NCBI GenBank assembly: GCA_963576725.1
Contig: OY755242.1
Coordinates: forward strand, 23,518,656 to 23,582,655
DNA: 64,000 bases
Direction: 5' to 3'
DNA from: Azorinus chamasolen
Lineage: Eukaryota > Mollusca > Bivalvia > Cardiida > Solecurtidae
Position numbers and translations under genes: made by a program. A model generated the notes under the pieces. The model did not search any database, was not told where the DNA came from, and was given only the letters and a program-made list of their open reading frames with translations. Positions 60,062 to 64,000 of the stretch are shown piece after piece. The first letter of the stretch is position 1. Every line of letters begins with the position of its first letter.

Positions 60062-60160
60062 ATTTCTCCACCAAACGCTATTCTGTGACCTAACTGTAGC
60101 ATCGTCTCGAAGAGACGATTCTAACGAGTGGTCGCAGTTTAGGGTTTGGTAGTCAAATGA
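60062..60160. mobile_element. Family I palindrome
   Basis: TTTCTCCACCAAACGCTATT, TGTGACCTAACTGTAGCATC, GTCTCGAAGAGACGATTCTA, GGTCGCAGTTTAGGGTTTGG. Central GTCTC-GAA-GAGAC-type stem as in 15690. Confidence 0.7.
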
Positions 60161-60204
60161 CGAGCTTAGTATTTAGGTACGCACCGTTATCTATAGCTCT
60201 GGCT

Positions 60205-60350
60205 ATCGCACTAAAGTGTTACGCTAACGCACTCAAATCGTTACGCTAACGAACAAGTGTAACGCTTACGCACTCAAAGTGTTACGATAACGCACACAAG
60301 TGTTACGCTAACGCTCTCAAAGTGTTACGCTACCGCACTCAAAATGTTAC
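60205..60350. repeat. 22-bp tandem repeat, about 6 units
   Basis: GTTACGCTAACGCACTCAAA GT and variants (GTTACGATAACGCACACAAG). Ends just before a family C element. Confidence 0.85.
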
Positions 60351-60359
60351 GGTTATATG

Positions 60360-60565
60360 TACAGTAAAACCTCTCTATAACGGCCACTAAATTACATCAA
60401 GTATTGTGTGTCAATGACGTGGCTGCTTAAAGCAAGGTGAAAGTAAAACAGAACGCTCCTATAGGAGCGTTCTGTTTAACTTTCACCTTGCTTTAAGCAG
60501 CCACCTGCCCTAAATACCCACTAATCAATACAATTTAGTGGCCGTTATAGAGAGGTTTTACTGTA
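60360..60565 (+). mobile_element. Family C long-palindrome MITE
   Basis: TA-CAGTAAAACCTCTCTATAA at the left and GAGAGGTTTTACTG-TA at the right. Core GAACGCTCCTATAGGAGCGT perfect. Confidence 0.93.
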
Positions 60566-60891
60566 GTTCATTATACAGGACTATGACCTCATATACATAT
60601 ATTCTTTAGGTAACTGTTGTTACCATGCAGTAACAACCTGAAGCAGTGAGAAATATATGCCGTCGGTTCAAACCCCAGTGTCCAACTTTCAAATGTCAGA
60701 ATTGTTCACTACGTATCTGAAGCAAAATCAGACGCGTGTGTGTAAACGTACGTTACATGTATATTTAATTCGCTTCAATTATCCACAGGCTTCGACAAAT
60801 ATGATGAAATGATAGGTAGTTTGCGGTTTTGCTCTTTAGGATTACACTGTGGTGCAAGCTGTACGGTCGCGAATGTTTAAACTTTTCCAAG

Positions 60892-60917
60892 ATGGCGGAC
60901 GAACAGGAGGCTGAAAG
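60892..60917 (+). CDS. First coding exon of a small spliced gene
   Basis: CCAAGATGGCGGACGAACAG starts the frame M-A-D-E-Q-E-A-E followed by AG, and GTAAGC is the donor at 60918. AAGATGGCGG is a common start context (also a YY1-type motif) of animal housekeeping genes. The two leftover bases AG join with A at 61702 to give Arg, in phase. Short exon; the call rests on the start context, the donor and the frame agreement with 61702-61843. Confidence 0.55.
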
Positions 60918-61701
60918 GTAAGCATCACATTTTTACACTTTTTAAACAATGTAGATTTTTCTTTCCGTCTTTTAGTTGGTGTCATAACACAAAATTATAA
61001 CGTCCGTCAACAGCGGTTTACCTCCTAATGATTCATGTCTGTGTGTAAGGCTCAAAATCTTCCGTAAACAATGCAGAAACCGAAAATCAGAAATCGAATC
61101 GAGAAGGAGGTCATATTTTGCCACATTGTAAGCTTACCAACAACGCTAAGCATTTTCTAACACTGTGGGTATATGCATTTGAGTCCGATATTAACGTTGA
61201 GTTAATTAGTTTGAAGCACAAATCTACATTTTGTCTTTTTGAGAGGGTTGAAAAAAATGCCGAGTGTACGTTTTAGCCCGCAGTGGTAAAAGTGCACTGT
61301 ACGGTTTAGACCCGATCTATTTTGTACGGTTTAGACACGGGTTTCTTTCGAAAAACTGTATGGTTTAGACACATACAAATACTAACGTTTGAATATGCGT
61401 CGTAGGTCTAGATAGTGTAATCCCAACTAACTAGTGTAGATATTCCTTCACACAATGCCTATTTGCGATTTTGACAGTATATTACAAACAATTAGGATCG
61501 TGAACAGAAGCATATCATATAATCTGGATCTATACTGGTTAACATTTGAAGACAATGTTATACTTAAAAAGTTTTGAAGTGAATTGATTTTAAGTTTAAC
61601 TGATTGGGTATTTGGGTAAAAGTGTTTGCAAATACAGAGCGTCTGAAATTAAGTCAAGCACTTTGTACTGTTACTTTACATTACTTTACATATCTTTTCA
61701 G
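60918..61701 (+). other. Intron of the small gene
   Basis: GTAAGC at the start, TATCTTTTCAG at the end. Contains three copies of a TGTACGGTTTAGAC-like motif at about 61297, 61325 and 61367 (the last reads TGTATGGTTTAGAC). Confidence 0.5.
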
Positions 61702-61843
61702 ATTATTTGCCTGTTACTATTGCGAGACAAAGGAAACCATCAGCCACTGTGTAGATGCCAATCCGAGAAATCCAATGAAAATTAGAAGAAAAGAGCTAAG
61801 TCATATATATCGGGAAAGTCGGGCAACGTACATTACCTTTTAA
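61702..61843 (+). CDS. Second exon of the small gene, unknown 55-aa protein
   Basis: The acceptor TATCTTTTCAG (61691-61701) leads to LFACYYCETKETISHCVDAN, PRNPMKIRRKELSHIYRESR, ATYITF then TAA at 61841. With exon 1 the product is 55 residues starting MADEQEAER. There are three cysteines (CYYC then C) and a histidine, a possible small metal site, followed by a basic stretch (KIRRKEL). I do not recognise the family. AATAAA at 61864 is close to the stop. It may be a real small protein or one splice form of a longer gene going beyond the window. Confidence 0.5.
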
Positions 61844-61863
61844 TGGAATACCAGACGTTTTGA

Positions 61864-61869
61864 AATAAA
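61864..61869 (+). promoter_or_regulatory. Possible polyadenylation signal AATAAA
   Basis: Twenty-one bases after the stop of the small gene; a second AATAAA lies near 61959. Position-based only. Confidence 0.35.
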
Positions 61870-62339
61870 CAAGCAAAATAATTATAAATGGTGAAATGCA
61901 AACCATTGAAATTCAAGATATTGACGAAGATTTTAGACTTGGCAATTTATTTGGTCCAATAAATATATGTTTTTTCTCATTAGCATGTTATCCTTTTCTG
62001 TTATATAATTATTTCACGTTTATTTTTATGTCACCTTTAAAATGCATGTATGCCCTACGAAATGGCATTTAGACATTCCATACAGACTCAGCCCAGATCC
62101 GTCATCGCGAAACTGACGAGATATCGGCCAAGTGCTAAATTACATCAACTCACTAAATGCTTGTAAAACATAATCCGAGGGCAGGTTCTTTTTTTCTGAC
62201 AGATGATACAGATTAACCATTATGTTCGCTAAATTAATTGCCGGCATGTCAAAAACATGTTAGTTAAACTTAAAAATCAATTCACTTCAATTTTTAAAGT
62301 AAAACATTGTCCTTAAATGTTTAATAACCAGTATATATC

Positions 62340-63690
62340 CAGGTCATGTTCTACCCATAATTCTATTCTGGTTTTCCAATTATCTTACTGAAAGAATGCA
62401 ACGTGTAATTTTACCTGGTACCTTCTCTGACTGGAATACTATGAAGCTGGTGTTCCACAAGGATATATATTAGGTCCTTTGTTATTTCTTGTTTTTATAA
62501 ATGATATTGTTAGCGACATTGGATGGAACATTCGTTTGTTTGCTTACGACACTAGCTTGTTTAGTGTAGGTATTACTCCCGTACATATGGCAACAAATAT
62601 CAATAATAATATATTAAAAAGGCAGAAAAATGGCTAGTTGAATTCAATCCTAAGAAGACTGAGTCGTTAATAATCTCGAGAAAAATGTCTCATCCGTATA
62701 TATGCAAGACCATCAAATTCATGAAGTAGATTCACATAAGCACATTGGCGTTCATCTCTCACGTGATCTAACATGGCACTGTCATATCGAATATATCGCT
62801 ACTAAGGCATGGACAAGAATAAATGTCATGCAAAAACTCAAATTCACTTCGGACAGATATTCCCTTGAAACAATCTACGTATATTTCGTGATACCTATTT
62901 TAGAATACGACGGTACTATATTTGATAACTGTAATGCCAGAGAATCTAACACTTTTGAAAAAAATTCAACATAAAGCTACCCGTATAGTAACTGGGACAA
63001 CTAAATTGGTTTCTGTTGGTAAATTATTGCATGAAGTTGGATGGAAACGCCTTGAAACCAGATATAAAACACAGACTTATTCTCTTTTATAAAATGGTGT
63101 TTCATTTAACTCCAAAATATCTCAATGAACTGGTACCTGAAGTGGCTGGAAGTGTTTCTCGATGCAATTTAAGATTAAGAAACGCTGGTGATATTCAACC
63201 TCTGGCCTGTCACACAACCCATTATACCAACTCTTTCCTCCCTTCAACAATACAGAAATGGAACAACCTCCCCGAAAATGAAAAACAATCTTCTACTCTA
63301 AACGCATTCAAAACGTCTTTGAATATCAATCTGCTAACTGTTCCCAAACATTTTATTACGGTGTCAGAAAAGAGCAGCTTCTGCACAAGAGGCTTCGTAC
63401 AAACTGCAGTTCCTTGAACCATGACCTATTCTCAAAGAACATATCTGACACTGCCTTGTGTACATGTGGCCTCGTTGAGAACGCATCGCACTTCTTCTTA
63501 AGCTGTTGCAAATATACCAACGAAGGAAAACAACGAAGGAAAACAACTTTTTGATGATGTTGCCAGATTCACTACTCCGTCCCTGTCTGTCTTTCTGTTT
63601 GGTGATCCTCTTTTAAATTATAATACAAACATCATTATAGACGAAGCTGTACATCGGTTTATCCAAACCTCAAAACGATTCTAATAAACT
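62340..63690 (+). pseudogene. Decayed non-LTR retrotransposon: RT and C-terminal region
   Basis: RT motifs at about 62440-62560: VPQGYILGPLLFLVFINDIV, then NIRLFAYDTSLFSVG. The catalytic FADD is changed to FAYD, so the first Asp is lost. Further parts: HKHIGVHLSRDLTWHCHIEY, WTRINVMQKLKFTSDRYSLE, HKATRIVTGTTKL, FHLTPKYLNELVPEVAGSVS, SFLPSTIQKWNNLPENEKQS and, in another frame, DTALCTCGLVENASHFFLSC. Several frameshifts; one coincides with a 13-bp tandem duplication at 63522-63547. 5' truncated. Jockey/CR1-like in style. Dead. Confidence 0.82.
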
Positions 63691-63699
63691 CGGTAACGC

Positions 63700-64000
63700 T
63701 CACCTTCTTTCGAATGTGCTTGTACTGCTCAGAATCCTAGACCGCTCTACATATATGTGTCAACCTTCGTTTCCTTTTTATGGCGTTCAAACGCCATATA
63801 CTAGTCGGTCTCTTTACGGCAACGAGTTCACTTGTCTAGTGAACATGCGCAAGACAAAATAGTTTTCTTCAAGTCTGCACTAGTTTGGTTGTAAAATGTT
63901 CATGTATTTGTTTACTCTTCATGTATTTAATAATAATTCGCTGTGTGAGATAATTACTACTAATCTACACAAAGATAAACTTTTTAAAAGTCTTGAATTT
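63700..64000. other. Window end, 3' flank of the LINE
   Basis: AT-rich sequence with a small inverted repeat TGGCGTTCAAACGCCA (63781-63796) and TTCACTTGTCTAGTGAA (63828-63844). No gene seen. Confidence 0.4.

Overview
This window looks like nuclear DNA from a bivalve mollusc. It is AT-rich and gene-poor, with spliced genes that have GT...AG introns. It is saturated with short palindromic transposons, LINE fragments of kinds common in molluscs, Pearl/Helitron-like core-repeat elements, minisatellites and a very long (TACA)n tract. A dreissenid mussel is my guess; the sequence alone does not prove the species.

Coding content is small. (1) A two-exon gene on the + strand (9292-9399 and 10939-12675) encodes a 614-residue type II membrane protein. 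It has a glycosyltransferase-like first half and a LicD/fukutin-FKRP-type second half; its only intron holds a 59-bp minisatellite. (2) The last two exons of a minus-strand gene (52694-52478 and 50768-50548) encode a SnoaL/NTF2-like protein related to 'pathogen-related protein'. (3) A small + strand gene (60892-60917 and 61702-61843) encodes a 55-residue protein I do not recognise. (4) A doubtful cysteine-rich exon lies at 54556-54728, cut by a transposon. Everything else that looks open is repeat-derived.

Layout: 0-9 kb, palindromic elements, a 24-bp array and a 56-57-bp minisatellite (2.1-3.2 kb). 9.3-12.7 kb, the LicD gene. 13-20 kb, dense palindromic elements. 20.5-27.9 kb, a ~50-bp minisatellite split by two blocks of decayed retroelements, one carrying internal tandem duplications. 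28-40 kb, nested palindromic elements, a TC-rich tract, and a 5.5-kb interval bounded by inverted GC-rich ends. 40.8-42.3 kb, a 53-bp minisatellite running into (TACA)n. 42.5-50 kb, palindromic elements, a 31-bp satellite that appears to have grown from one of them, and a Pearl-like element. 50.5-52.7 kb, the SnoaL-like gene. 53-59 kb, nested elements, a second Pearl/Helitron-like element and a decayed endonuclease-RT LINE. 59.2-60 kb, two inverted tRNA-like units and a TIR element. 60.9-61.8 kb, the small gene. 62.3-63.7 kb, another decayed LINE.

The most striking system is the set of short palindromic elements. I named families A-K for this report. A, B, E, F, G, H and K are flanked by TTAA and begin TTAACCC or similar, as piggyBac-type non-autonomous elements do. 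C and D are flanked by TA and begin CAGTA(A/G)AACC, as pogo/Tc1-type elements do. Families with unrelated ends share pieces: a 14-bp palindromic core GCTCCTATAGGAGC occurs in A, C, D and E, and a hairpin arm of the form AAAYAGT..RGAYYCWGAT.AGAC occurs in B, E, F, G and H. One element (42545-42711) is half A and half E, joined exactly at the shared core. Other copies have lost one arm, and two tandem arrays appear to have grown out of single hairpin arms. Several nested insertions and one empty/filled site pair confirm TTAA and TA targeting.
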